From contig NZ_AEYW01000024.1 in NCBI RefSeq assembly GCF_000192475.1, positions 62,001-126,000 of the forward strand: 64,000 nucleotides of DNA, written 5' to 3'. The notes below the pieces were generated by a model. The model saw nothing but the letters and a program-made list of their open reading frames with translations, was not told the DNA's origin and did not search any database. Of this stretch, positions 1 through 9,677 are shown one piece after another (the first letter of the stretch is position 1; every line of letters starts with the position of its first letter). This stretch comes from Ruegeria conchae (GTDB lineage: Bacteria; Pseudomonadota; Alphaproteobacteria; Rhodobacterales; Rhodobacteraceae). Position numbers and translations under genes: made by a program.

Positions 1-174
1 GCTGTCAGCTCATTTGACTGCGCCAGTGCAAATTGTGTCGCACATACAACCACAAAAGCCGAAGCCCCGATAGTTTTCATCGATGAAAATGCAGGCATTA
101 CTGATGTCCTTCCATATTTGAGACAAAGAGTACCCCTGCCTCTGAGCAGCGACAATGAAGAAAGTCACATATGA
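1..174 (+). CDS. 3' end of an unidentified protein (partial)
   Basis: The first reading frame is open from the first base for 57 codons and closes at a TGA at 172-174. The tail has ordinary composition, with a stretch reading APIVFIDENAGITDVLPYL, and would be the C-terminus of a gene that begins before the window. I do not recognise the family. An open frame of this length could also arise by chance, and a minus-strand frame over the same bases is open too, so confidence is limited. The peptidase gene starts 90 bp downstream. Confidence 0.4.
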   Translation, partial: AVSSFDCASANCVAHTTTKAEAPIVFIDENAGITDVLPYLRQRVPLPLSSDNEESHI

Positions 175-264
175 GATTAACAATTTCGGGCAAAGACGTG
201 ACATCCTGTCCGTCGACTTCTAGGTTGATGCACAAAGGCAGTGAGACACAGGAAAACACAGCAG

Positions 265-1104
265 ATGCGCACCGTTCCAGCGATAATCCTTGGTGTGGCG
301 ATAATCCTTGCCCCGATCATCTGGTATGTCTTCCCTATAATAGTCCCTATTGAAAGTGATTTTGAGGGGCCCGCAATCGACTCAGGCGCCCGGATCGAGA
401 TTGAAATGCTGAGCCAGCAAGTCGAAGACATGCGCAATCAGATTGAGCAGTTATCTCTGGAAATCTCCCGATCGCAAAGCGGTGGACCTTTGTTGCAACA
501 AGGTGCCGACGGTTCCGATGATTATGGCTATGACAGCACCACACCAAACGACATCATCGATGCCTATGCTCAGGTTGTTCTGATTGCCAATCGTAAAAAG
601 GTGAATCAGCAACTTCAGCTGGCAAATTCAACATTCTTGAAAGAGACGTTTGGTCTGCCGCGCGAGGACTTAACAGACAGTTGCCAGTCAATGACTAATC
701 CGCGTCTGGAAAGTCTGCTGATCCTTGAAGAAGTGGGGCCTGTTCGTGTGCGGATGCTGAAACCTGCAATCGATTCCCTGCGCACTGTATTCGACAATAT
801 CCGACGGACCGATCCTGATTTGTTTGCCCGTATTAATACGGCAGGGTCTTTGTGTGTCCGCCGAATTCGAGGAGCGACATCCTCAGCCTCGGCGCATGCT
901 TATGGACTTGCTGTTGATCTTAACATCGACGGTGTGCTGGACACTTTGGGCGATGGAAAAACTCAACTTGGCCTCACTATCCTTGCCGATTTTTTCCGCC
1001 AGGAAGGCTGGGTCTGGGGGGCTGCATGGGGGCGCGAGGATTCCATGCATTTCGAAGTCAGTCGAGACAAGATAGAAGAGTGGCTGGAACAAGGTCTGCT
1101 GTAG
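265..1104 (+). CDS. Membrane-anchored M15-type peptidase (D-alanyl-D-alanine carboxypeptidase-like)
   Basis: A 279-residue protein with an N-terminal hydrophobic anchor (about residues 4-28), a short coiled-coil-prone stretch (about 45-75) and a C-terminal peptidase domain. The domain shows the VanY/M15 zinc ligands: H211 and D218 in SASAHAYGLAVDLN, and H262 in SMHFEV. Family members cut D-Ala-containing peptide links in peptidoglycan, so a periplasmic wall-remodelling role is likely. The ATG at 265 is preferred because AGGAAA lies 9 bp upstream; a GTG at 241 has only a badly spaced AAAGG. It sits 161 bp ahead of the two-partner secretion pair. Whether it belongs to that operon is not shown. 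Confidence 0.8.
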   Translation: MRTVPAIILGVAIILAPIIWYVFPIIVPIESDFEGPAIDSGARIEIEMLSQQVEDMRNQIEQLSLEISRSQSGGPLLQQGADGSDDYGYDSTTPNDIIDAYAQVVLIANRKKVNQQLQLANSTFLKETFGLPREDLTDSCQSMTNPRLESLLILEEVGPVRVRMLKPAIDSLRTVFDNIRRTDPDLFARINTAGSLCVRRIRGATSSASAHAYGLAVDLNIDGVLDTLGDGKTQLGLTILADFFRQEGWVWGAAWGREDSMHFEVSRDKIEEWLEQGLL

Positions 1105-1265
1105 TTGCGCGTTATGTGAAGTTGGACACGGACTTCAAAGCCACTAAACGTGATACCCAGAACAGTAATTCCAACGAGTTTTCGTAAATGGTAAATACAA
1201 TCTTGCTTTGGCGTATACGCTGGGTTTTTCTGAGTACTGTTTCTCGCCTTCACCAAAGGTCACCA

Positions 1266-3005
1266 ATGTCGAAGCTACTGCCTAGGAAGTTTCAGCGCCT
1301 CCAAAATATCAGTGTGATATTTTCACTTGCCGCCGGCAGCTTGAACATTCTTGCGGATAGCGCCTGGGCGCAAAGCGCGTCCAACATTGCGCCTTCGACG
1401 TTTCAGCCACAAAATCAGCAAAGCACTGGGCCAGTGACTGTGGCGCGGGATCCGGGTGCTCCGATCCCGGAGGGCGCGGACCGGTTATTCGTGACGGTTG
1501 GGCGGGTCGATATCGAAGGTGCTCTGCCACAGATGGAGAGTGCAAATACCGCCTTTGTTGAGCGGTTGTCGGGCAAGCGCGTCGCGGCGTCTGAAATCTT
1601 TGCGGCGACCAACCGTCTGGAAAGTGCGTACGCCAATGCCGGGTTTGTCCTAAGTCGTGTGGTTTTGCCGCAGCAGACTCTGCGCGACGGTGGAACCCTT
1701 CGCATTGTTGTGGTTGATGGGTTTGTCGAGCGTATCGATGCCCGGAAGGTTCCCGAACAAGTTCGCGACCGGGTGGTGGCGATCACTGAACCACTGATCG
1801 GCAAACGCGGTATCAGGCTGCAAGAGATTGAGCGGGCACTATTGCTAGCAGGTGATACATTTGGAGTTCGGCTGGCATCGACCCTATCAGCTGGGGACGC
1901 CAATGGCGGAACGATTCTAACACTGGACGGAGAATTCAAAGAAATTACCGGCTCATTTGGGTTCGACAACACGTTATCGGATGAGCTTGGTCCCGTGAAC
2001 CTGAGTCTGGGGCTTGAGATGAACGGTTTTCTCGATCTTGGAGAGACCTTCTACTTCAATGTGGGCGGGTCACCTACGCGGTTTTTCTCGAGTGACCCTG
2101 AATACCGAATAGTCGCGGCAGGTACCGTATTCCCGATTGGCTATGATGGTCTGACGTTTAATGCAGAAGTAACATCCAGTAAGGCGCGCCCCGAAACAGA
2201 CCTTGTTCCGAATGAAAGCGAATTCGAGAGGTTGTCTCTGAGGCTGTATTATCCTTGGATTCGATCGAGGCAGCTAAATCTGACATCGCAGCTGATCTTT
2301 GACCGTATCAGCGATTCTCAAGATTTGCTGATCGGATCAGATTCAGTTCCGGTATACGACGACGATACAAGCGTCTTGCGCGCAACATTAGATGTTACGC
2401 GAAACTATGATAATGGGGCATTCTTGCGCGGCAGTGCTATCCTGTCTCGTGGGTTAGATGCATTTGGAGCCAGCACATCGGTCGGGCCTGATGAAGCACC
2501 TTTGTCTCGGCAGGGTGCCAGTGCCGAATTCACCAAACTCGTTTTGGCCGGTCAATATCAGCGCCCGATAAATGCCAATTGGTCATTGAATCTAAGCGGC
2601 CGCATTCAATCTAGTTTTGGCGATCCGCTAGTTACATCTGAGCAGTTCAGCGTCGCCAGCTCGAGCGAGCTGTCAACGTTTGACGCGGGCTCGCTACGTG
2701 GTGATGATGGTTGGGTCGTGCGGTCCGAAGTGGGACGATCTCAACAGATTGAACTCGCCGGAGTTCCGCTGCTGTTGAAGCCCTATATCTTTGGTGCTTA
2801 TGGGGAACTGGGATTAGAACAGCCTACGATATTTGAGCAAAGCACCACCACGGCCTATTCCTATGGGATCGGCGCTGATTTGTTTATCATTGAAAACTCG
2901 ACCTATAAGTCGGGTTCGTTACGAGTTGAGTATGGGAGAGGTGAACGCGATGACCTGGGAGCTGATGGAAACCGCTTCAGTATCGTTGCGAGCCGGAGAT
3001 TCTGA
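1266..3005 (+). CDS. TpsB outer-membrane transporter (ShlB/FhaC/HecB family)
   Basis: A 579-residue two-partner secretion translocator. An N-terminal export signal ends near an AWAQS site. A proline- and glutamine-rich linker is followed by POTRA domains (from about residue 73, with the strand VTVGRVDIEG) and a C-terminal beta-barrel region of about 350 residues rich in alternating aromatic strands. The chain ends in phenylalanine (SRRF), the usual outer-membrane barrel signature. The family moves a TpsA exoprotein across the outer membrane. ATG 1266 is chosen because AAAGGT sits just upstream and the signal peptide fits; the frame is open back to 1188. Its 3' end overlaps the TpsA gene by 56 bp in another frame, so the two are very likely partners. 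Confidence 0.9.
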   Translation: MSKLLPRKFQRLQNISVIFSLAAGSLNILADSAWAQSASNIAPSTFQPQNQQSTGPVTVARDPGAPIPEGADRLFVTVGRVDIEGALPQMESANTAFVERLSGKRVAASEIFAATNRLESAYANAGFVLSRVVLPQQTLRDGGTLRIVVVDGFVERIDARKVPEQVRDRVVAITEPLIGKRGIRLQEIERALLLAGDTFGVRLASTLSAGDANGGTILTLDGEFKEITGSFGFDNTLSDELGPVNLSLGLEMNGFLDLGETFYFNVGGSPTRFFSSDPEYRIVAAGTVFPIGYDGLTFNAEVTSSKARPETDLVPNESEFERLSLRLYYPWIRSRQLNLTSQLIFDRISDSQDLLIGSDSVPVYDDDTSVLRATLDVTRNYDNGAFLRGSAILSRGLDAFGASTSVGPDEAPLSRQGASAEFTKLVLAGQYQRPINANWSLNLSGRIQSSFGDPLVTSEQFSVASSSELSTFDAGSLRGDDGWVVRSEVGRSQQIELAGVPLLLKPYIFGAYGELGLEQPTIFEQSTTTAYSYGIGADLFIIENSTYKSGSLRVEYGRGERDDLGADGNRFSIVASRRF

Positions 3006-6000
3006 GCGCACCGACAAGATACTTCGGACTGCGATAGTTTCAGCCACGGCATTGCTTTGGGGCACGACTGCGATGGCGCAGTCCTTGCCGACAGGTGGTT
3101 CCGTGGCCTCAGGCAGTGCGACAATTTCGCAGCCCAGCAGCACACAACTGGACATAACTCAAAGTTCAGACACCGCTATTGTGAACTGGAACGGATTTTC
3201 GGTCGGTTCCGGTTCGACGGTTAACATTCATCAGCCCAGACAGCAGAGCGCCATCCTGAACCGGGTGACGGGTGATACCACTAGCCAAATCCACGGGCAG
3301 CTGAATGCGAACGGGCAGGTGTTTCTAGTCAACCCCAATGGCATTTTCATCGGGCCGAACGGTCATGTAAATACAGGCGGATTTGTAGCCTCGACCCTCG
3401 CTATCTCGGATGATGATTTCCTGAACGGGAGATATCGTTTCGAAGGTAACGGAAATTCAGCTTCGGTTGAGAATGCCGGAACGATCTCCATCGTTCCCGG
3501 TGGCTATGCGGCGCTGATCGGCGGCAAGGTATCTAACTCGGGCTTGATCAGGGTGCCATTGGGCAAGGTCGGTTTGGGTGCTGGTGAACAGGTAACCCTT
3601 GACGTCTCGGGCGATGGGTTTTTGCAGGTAGCGGTTCCATCGGATAGCGATGATGCCACGATGGACGCCTTGGTCACCAATTCGGGGCGGATCGAGGCTG
3701 AGGGTGGTCTGGTTCATCTGAAAGCAGCCAGCGCGCGCGATGCCGCGCGGCAGGTGATCAACATGTCTGGAGTGATTGAGGCGAAATCCGTCGGAGGCGT
3801 CTCCGGCGCAGTTGTTTTAGGTGGTAGCGGTGGAGCGGTTCGTATCAGCGGAACAATCGACACTTCGACCCGCGAGACGATTGTTGAAACCTCGTTGCGC
3901 CCAAGGGTTCGTGCGCAAGAGGGTGGAACAATCACGATCACGGGTGAAGCGATTGCATTAGCCGGTGCCACGCTGAGCGCTGATGGGGCTGGTGGTGGTG
4001 ATGGCGGCACAATCTTGGTGGGCGGAGACTATCAGGGTGGCGGTACGCTGCAGACAGCGCAGACAACCAATGTGGACGCAAGCTCTACCCTAACCGCCGA
4101 TGGTGGTGAGGAGGGCAATGGCGGACGCATCATCGTTTGGTCTGACTATTCTACGATCTTCTCAGGCTTCAACTCAGCCCGCGGGGGCGAACAGGCGGGT
4201 GATGGCGGATTTGTCGAGGTTTCTGGTAAAATCGAGCTCAGCTACCGAGGACTGACCGATACGCGCGCGCGCAGCGGTTCTCATGGGACGTTGCTGCTTG
4301 ACCCGTCTAATATTTTTATCAATTCGAGCGGCGCTCTCGGGACAGTCGACCCGGCGACGATCGTTGCCAACCTCGACCTTGGTGATGTTATCATCACCAC
4401 TGCCGGAACCGGAGAGCTTATCCCCGGCAGCGGCCCGCCAGTGGATTTGGGTGGGCCTGACGGCCAAGCGGGGGACATCACTGTCGAAGAGGCTGTTGTC
4501 TGGGCTAGCTCTTCCAACCTTACCCTACGTGCGGACAACGATATTGATATCAACGCCGCTATTACAGCGCCTGATGGCGGATTAACGATCGATGCGGTTG
4601 GTGACGTTGAAACCGGCTCCGGCGGTGCAATCGATGTTGCGTCGTTCACTCTGGAAAGCGGCTCATGGGATCAGAACGGCGGTGCGATCCCGTCCTTTTC
4701 GGCGGGCGATTTTTCGATCACGGACGGGGCCACATTCCTGAGGGCGCTGGGTGGTAGCGGAACTGCCGCCAGCCCCTATCAGTTGACGGATGTATATGGC
4801 CTGCAAGGAATAGACAGCACGGGGCTGGATGCTGACAGCTTTGAATTGGTGAACAACATCGATGCGTCTGTCACATCCGGCTGGTCCGGAGGATTTGACC
4901 CAATCGATACTTTCTCGGGGTCATTGGATGGAAATCGGTTTGCGATTGATGGGTTAAATATTGATCGGGGCGGTAGCACTGCCATGTTCGGAATTATCGA
5001 AACATTGGGATCAGTTTCCAACTTGTCCGTAACCGATGCAGATATAGATGGCGAAACCGCGGCTGTTTTGGCTGTGTTCAACGACGGTTTGATAAGCGGG
5101 GTCTCAGTCGATGGATCGGTTACTGCCGAAGGCGCGGGTGGCGGATCTGTAGCGGCAGGTTTGGTTGTTACGAACACCGGTACAATCGAAGACAGTTTTA
5201 GTACAGCTAGAGTCGAATCCATCTTTCCTATCGACGCGTCCAGTACATTCTTATCCGCGGCAGGACTAGTCGGTGACAATGTCGGGACTATCGAAAGGTC
5301 TAACAGTTCCGGCCCCGTCATTTTATCCAGTCAAACGGGTGGTGGAGTCGCTAGGGGCGCGGGTTTGGTGACGTTTAACAGGGGTATTATCCGAGATTCA
5401 TACTCCACATCAGACATTACGGCCGTCAATATTGATGATACCGTAACCATCGGCGGTCTTGTGGTGAACAACGATACAGACCCTGATTTTGGAACTGTCG
5501 GAACAATCGAACGCACATTTGCGACGGGCGACATAACCTCGAACGGGTCGGCGTCAACAACCTTCGGCGGTCTGGTTGTTTTTAACGATCCCTCAGCCTC
5601 GGTTACGGCTTCATTCTGGGATAGCCAAACTACGGGGGTCAGCACCAGTGACGGTGGCACTGCACTGACCACATCGCAGCTGCAGGACACCGAGAGCTTT
5701 TACAGAGGCGCCTCTTCTCAGGGATGGGATTTCACCACCGTGTGGGCACCGGGAACCGGCAGCACAAACCCTGCAAATTACACAACTTCGCCTGTGCTCT
5801 TCGCCATACCTGACGATGTTGCCGTCCCGGCCGGCGAGACATCTAGCGCCTCAACGACCGGTACAGTCTATGGCGGGCCATCGCTTTATCGGTTTGGTCC
5901 GGCATCCGATACGCTGAATACTTCCAGCGTTTTCAGTCCGTTGAATTTCGCCAGCACTTCACCCGGGGCGACGACCTTTACATTGGGCAGAAGTTCAGTT

Positions 6001-6645
6001 ACCAGCAGCGGCGGGCAGGTCTTTACGATTGCTGCTTTGCCGGGGGCGGCCGTCATTACAAACGGCACGATTATTACAGTTCCTCCGACGCCTACAATTG
6101 AGGTTACGCCGACAGTCGACACTACAATCACCGGCGGAGGTGGCGGAGGCACAGCCGTGACAACTGTCGCTGAGGCAGAAGCCGCGCTGGGGACGGTCGA
6201 AAATGTGTCGCAGGAATTTGACGAAGAGATTGCATCCTGTGCCAGCAGTGGTGAAAGCGTTAGCGAATATCTTGCCTGTCTGGCCCAAGCGATGGATGAG
6301 TATGCTGCCGATCTAGATGGGATCGTTAAGGGCCTACCACCAGGACTGGATTCCGTTGGGGATATCATTCGCGGTGCCAGTGCTGGGATCCGCGAAACTG
6401 GCGAAGAAGCCAGCCGCCGTCTGTCGCTTGCCACGACCGCAGAGGAACGAAACGCGATTCGACGCGAAGCTGTCCAGCAGGCACGGCGTCAAATTCGTCA
6501 GGCTCAGAGGGAGATCCGAAAAGCTATCACGTTGATAAGAGCAAGCGATCCCGAACTTGCCATCATCCAGAACCAGCAGGTAGAAACGATAGTGGCGGCT
6601 GTTGGTCAGGCGGAAATCGGACTGACGCGCGCCATCGGTCTCTAA
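2950..6645 (+). CDS. TpsA exoprotein, filamentous-haemagglutinin N-terminal domain
   Basis: A 1231-residue exported protein. It has an extended signal peptide (h-region about 24-42, cleavage after AMA at about 43), then the TPS secretion domain with VNWNGFSVG and the hallmark NPNGI at residues 128-132. A long glycine- and threonine-rich beta-helix region follows, with GLUG-like repeats around residues 677-880. The last 135 residues are helical and charged and begin with a cysteine pair, C1097 and C1110. ATG 2950 is chosen for the strong GGGAGAGG 8 bp upstream; the frame is open back to 2833. Its start lies inside the TpsB gene. The product is probably surface-exposed or released. Its function (adhesin, inhibitor or other) cannot be read from sequence. 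Confidence 0.9.
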   Translation: MTWELMETASVSLRAGDSERTDKILRTAIVSATALLWGTTAMAQSLPTGGSVASGSATISQPSSTQLDITQSSDTAIVNWNGFSVGSGSTVNIHQPRQQSAILNRVTGDTTSQIHGQLNANGQVFLVNPNGIFIGPNGHVNTGGFVASTLAISDDDFLNGRYRFEGNGNSASVENAGTISIVPGGYAALIGGKVSNSGLIRVPLGKVGLGAGEQVTLDVSGDGFLQVAVPSDSDDATMDALVTNSGRIEAEGGLVHLKAASARDAARQVINMSGVIEAKSVGGVSGAVVLGGSGGAVRISGTIDTSTRETIVETSLRPRVRAQEGGTITITGEAIALAGATLSADGAGGGDGGTILVGGDYQGGGTLQTAQTTNVDASSTLTADGGEEGNGGRIIVWSDYSTIFSGFNSARGGEQAGDGGFVEVSGKIELSYRGLTDTRARSGSHGTLLLDPSNIFINSSGALGTVDPATIVANLDLGDVIITTAGTGELIPGSGPPVDLGGPDGQAGDITVEEAVVWASSSNLTLRADNDIDINAAITAPDGGLTIDAVGDVETGSGGAIDVASFTLESGSWDQNGGAIPSFSAGDFSITDGATFLRALGGSGTAASPYQLTDVYGLQGIDSTGLDADSFELVNNIDASVTSGWSGGFDPIDTFSGSLDGNRFAIDGLNIDRGGSTAMFGIIETLGSVSNLSVTDADIDGETAAVLAVFNDGLISGVSVDGSVTAEGAGGGSVAAGLVVTNTGTIEDSFSTARVESIFPIDASSTFLSAAGLVGDNVGTIERSNSSGPVILSSQTGGGVARGAGLVTFNRGIIRDSYSTSDITAVNIDDTVTIGGLVVNNDTDPDFGTVGTIERTFATGDITSNGSASTTFGGLVVFNDPSASVTASFWDSQTTGVSTSDGGTALTTSQLQDTESFYRGASSQGWDFTTVWAPGTGSTNPANYTTSPVLFAIPDDVAVPAGETSSASTTGTVYGGPSLYRFGPASDTLNTSSVFSPLNFASTSPGATTFTLGRSSVTSSGGQVFTIAALPGAAVITNGTIITVPPTPTIEVTPTVDTTITGGGGGGTAVTTVAEAEAALGTVENVSQEFDEEIASCASSGESVSEYLACLAQAMDEYAADLDGIVKGLPPGLDSVGDIIRGASAGIRETGEEASRRLSLATTAEERNAIRREAVQQARRQIRQAQREIRKAITLIRASDPELAIIQNQQVETIVAAVGQAEIGLTRAIGL

Positions 6646-6665
6646 GACGTCGGAGAACTTAGCCA

Positions 6666-8600
6666 GTGTACCTGAAACGTTGCCTCGCGGCGCTTCTACT
6701 GTTGATGTTCGGTGCTTCAATGGCACTGGCTGACAAACGTGTTGCGCTAGTCATCGGCAACTCGGACTACTTGTCAGTGAGCCCGCTGGACAACCCGATC
6801 AACGATGCGTCCGATCTGGCCATCGCGCTTGAAGGGCTCGGGTTTGAGGTGTTTCTGGGCACCGATCTGACGCATGATGAAATGCTGTCACTCGCAGAAT
6901 CTTACGGTGCAACTGCGGCGGATTCCGATGTGTCGCTGCTTTTTTATGCAGGCCATGGGTTTCAAGTGGGCGGGCGCAATTATCTGGTCCCAGTTGATGC
7001 TCAGATCACGGAACCGGATGACATTCCGGAACAGACGATTCAGATGGACGAATTCGTTAACCGAATGGAACGGTCAGACGGCATTCGACTGGTTTTTCTT
7101 GATGCCTGTCGAGACAATCCTTTTGAAGGCACCGGAATTGAGGTTGGCGGTGACGGGCTGGCACGTGTTGGCAGCGCCGCGGATTTCATGTTTGCTTACG
7201 CGACCCAACCTGACAACGTGGCCTATGACGGCACTGGTCGAAACAGTTTTTTCACCGAAGCGTTGCTGAGCCATATCTACACGCCCGGACAGGACATCTC
7301 GGATTTGATGATTTCGGTCCGTAAGGATGTTCTGGCTTCAACGGGGGGACGTCAAATTCCTTGGGACAACTCGTCTTTGACGCGGCAGTTCCGTTTTGAC
7401 AACAGCCCCGTTACTGCCTCGGAAGAGACGTTGCTGTGGCAGGTTGCGGCTAATGCGCAGGATGCCTCGCTCATGCAGCTTTACATAGATCGCTACCCGC
7501 AAGGCGCACATGTGAACGAAGTTGTGGCATTTCTGGACCGGGCAGGGCAGGCGCAAACGCTAACCCGCGCGGTGACCGTCGAAGAGGAAGACGAGCAAGC
7601 CGAGCGTCTTTGGAAACTTGCACAGCGCAGCCGCATGCGCCCGCTGCTCGAATTCTATCTGGAGCAATACCCCAACGGTGCTCATGCCGGTCAGGCGCAG
7701 CGCTTAATTTCATCAATTCCGCGCCCCGAAGACAGTACCCCGGGCGGTATATGTGAACGTCTTGCGACCCATCCCCGAGACCGAACGGCCAGCATCCCTG
7801 GGGTGCCATTCAGCCGCCTTCAGGAAAACGCATTGACGGCTATACAGGCCTGCAGTGCTGCCACTGCGCAGACGCCTGATCTGTCGCACTACGTAGCCTT
7901 GTTGGCGCGGGCAACCATTGCTGCAGGGGATGTGGATCGCGCCGTTACGCTTTACAAGCAGGCGGCTGAGGCAGGTGACTTGCGGGCGATGGTTTCGCTG
8001 GCTCAGCTGCATGAAAGCGGAACAGGGGTGCCACAGGATCAGGACATGGCGCTGTCTCTCTACGAACGCGCGGCAGAAGGCGGCAGTTTTGACGCCATGA
8101 TCAATTTGGCCGTGACACTATTCGAAGGGAATATCGTGCCTAAGGACGAGGCGCGCGCGATCGCGCTATTGCAGCAAGCCGCCGAAGGTGGATCAGCTAA
8201 AGCAACCTTCAACCTTGGTGTGCTGGCGCAGGAAGGGGTTTCCGGAGAGCCAACAGAGGCGCTGAACTACTTTGAGAAAGCCGCACGTGATGGTGAATAT
8301 CAGGGATATCTGGCGGCGGCAATCTTGTTGGATGAGGGGCGTGGCATTGCACAAGACCCCGTCGAAGCCGCCCGCATGTTGCTGCGGGGTGCGGCAGAAG
8401 ATAACGGCACGATTGTGAACCAGTTGTCACTGGCCTCGGATCAGTGGACGCGGGATACTTTGATGGAAGTGCAAAAACTGCTGCAAAAAGCCGGCTACTA
8501 CTCCAGTACCATCGACGGTGTGCCAGGGCCGAATTTCATTTCAGCCCTGCAACAATGGCGCAGCGGCGGGTTCAATCCGATTATTCTGGCCGGGGATTGA
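6666..8600 (+). CDS. Exported caspase-fold (C14) protein with Sel1 repeats and PG-binding-like tail
   Basis: A 644-residue protein with a signal peptide cleaved near residue 22 (ASMALA). Its caspase domain spans about 23-245, with catalytic H97 in YAGHG and C148 in DACRDNP. The middle has TPR-like segments resembling YfgC/BepA-type spacing. Residues about 400-580 hold four or five Sel1-like repeats. The last 45 residues (VQKLLQKAGYYSSTIDGV) resemble a peptidoglycan-binding domain 1. Translation starts at GTG 6666, with GGAG 10 bp upstream, 20 bp after tpsA. Close spacing suggests one operon with the secretion pair. A secreted or periplasmic protease acting on an envelope target is an inference. 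No substrate is known. Confidence 0.85.
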   Translation: MYLKRCLAALLLLMFGASMALADKRVALVIGNSDYLSVSPLDNPINDASDLAIALEGLGFEVFLGTDLTHDEMLSLAESYGATAADSDVSLLFYAGHGFQVGGRNYLVPVDAQITEPDDIPEQTIQMDEFVNRMERSDGIRLVFLDACRDNPFEGTGIEVGGDGLARVGSAADFMFAYATQPDNVAYDGTGRNSFFTEALLSHIYTPGQDISDLMISVRKDVLASTGGRQIPWDNSSLTRQFRFDNSPVTASEETLLWQVAANAQDASLMQLYIDRYPQGAHVNEVVAFLDRAGQAQTLTRAVTVEEEDEQAERLWKLAQRSRMRPLLEFYLEQYPNGAHAGQAQRLISSIPRPEDSTPGGICERLATHPRDRTASIPGVPFSRLQENALTAIQACSAATAQTPDLSHYVALLARATIAAGDVDRAVTLYKQAAEAGDLRAMVSLAQLHESGTGVPQDQDMALSLYERAAEGGSFDAMINLAVTLFEGNIVPKDEARAIALLQQAAEGGSAKATFNLGVLAQEGVSGEPTEALNYFEKAARDGEYQGYLAAAILLDEGRGIAQDPVEAARMLLRGAAEDNGTIVNQLSLASDQWTRDTLMEVQKLLQKAGYYSSTIDGVPGPNFISALQQWRSGGFNPIILAGD

Positions 8601-8621
8601 GCCCTTGTTTTTCAATTGCGG

Positions 8622-9677
8622 TTAATTCACCGGCACAAATTCGATCCGACGATTGCGCCGTTTGCCTTCGGCCGTATCGTTTGAAGTCACAGGACGGCTT
8701 TCACCATAGCCGACGGTTACAAGACGTTCGGGTGCGATACCCTGATTGACCAGATAGGTGTTGACGGCTTGCGCGCGACGTTCGCTGAGCACCCGATTTG
8801 CTGAATCCGAGCCGTCACTGTCTGTATGGCCTCCGATCTCGATCGTCAGTTCAGGACAGCGATCAACGATATTGTGCAGGTTGGTCAGCAGCGGGATGGA
8901 CGCATCTGACAAGCGGGCGCTACCCGAATTGAAGTAGATGTTGCCTGTACGCGAAAGAATTTCCATGCGGCCTTCACAGGCTTCGCGGTCAAGATTGCCT
9001 TTGGTTTCAAGCGCTGCGGCCCCGGGGGTCGTCGATGCCGCGACAAGTTGCGGAGGGGTGCCCGCTTGCGCCCGGTCGAACACGAAGCCAAAGCTGACGA
9101 AACCGAAGGGCAGGATGTCAACGCCCGCAGCCTCTTGCAGTTTGCCCCGCCCTTCTTCGAGGTTGAAATCGGGCAGTGCGATTGCAATCGGTGTAGTATT
9201 TGCCACAGCGACACGGTCATTGTCGACCAATGTGATGGCAACCTGCGCGACACCGTCCTTTGTTACGCCGTGCAGCGACAAGGTATAGGGCAGGTCAATG
9301 ATTTTGTGACGTGCCTGATGCAGGTCAACCAACTTTTCAGGTGGAAGCTGCGCTGTGATGACAGCCTCAGGGTAATTGAAGGTCTCAAAAAACAGAAATC
9401 GCATGCGCACATTGCGCAGATCAATGTTGGTGTCGACGCTGTCCATCAGAACTCTGATCTCTGCGGCACCATCCGGGTTGATCACACCTGTGAGTGTTGC
9501 AAATCCACTGTTTTCAGCCACCGAATTTTTCTTAACGGACAAAAACTGCAATTCGGAGGTTTCGGCATCAAGCGTCCAGCCATGCTCAAATGGATCAGCG
9601 CTCTGTGCCGATGCGGCATTCGAAAGTACCAAGAGCGCGATGGCAATAAGAACTCGCATCAAGGTTGAGCGTGGCAT
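8622..9677 (-). CDS. YceI-like domain fused to an OmpA C-terminal domain
   Basis: A 351-residue exported protein with a signal peptide cleaved near residue 24 (NAASA). Residues about 33-205 look like a YceI domain (lipid-binding beta-barrel; opening GWTLDAETSELQFLSVKKN, later YTLSLHGVTK). Residues about 245-351 are an OmpA/MotB domain with GGHTDSDG and LSERRAQAVN, which hold the conserved Asp and Arg that grip diaminopimelate in peptidoglycan. It would therefore tether a lipid-binding barrel to the cell wall. It is convergent with the preceding caspase-fold gene (21 bp gap) and divergent from the next one. I chose the longest start. The ATG seven codons in (MRVLIA) is a fair alternative. Confidence 0.85.
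   Translation of the reverse strand: MPRSTLMRVLIAIALLVLSNAASAQSADPFEHGWTLDAETSELQFLSVKKNSVAENSGFATLTGVINPDGAAEIRVLMDSVDTNIDLRNVRMRFLFFETFNYPEAVITAQLPPEKLVDLHQARHKIIDLPYTLSLHGVTKDGVAQVAITLVDNDRVAVANTTPIAIALPDFNLEEGRGKLQEAAGVDILPFGFVSFGFVFDRAQAGTPPQLVAASTTPGAAALETKGNLDREACEGRMEILSRTGNIYFNSGSARLSDASIPLLTNLHNIVDRCPELTIEIGGHTDSDGSDSANRVLSERRAQAVNTYLVNQGIAPERLVTVGYGESRPVTSNDTAEGKRRNRRIEFVPVN

Noticed and set aside
177-437. Minus-strand open frame across the start of the M15 peptidase gene
   Set aside because: It overlaps a well supported gene on the other strand and shows no signal, motif or ribosome-binding site.
4779-5321. Long minus-strand frame within tpsA
   Set aside because: Its proline-, serine- and threonine-rich composition is the reverse reading of the repeats in tpsA; no independent evidence.
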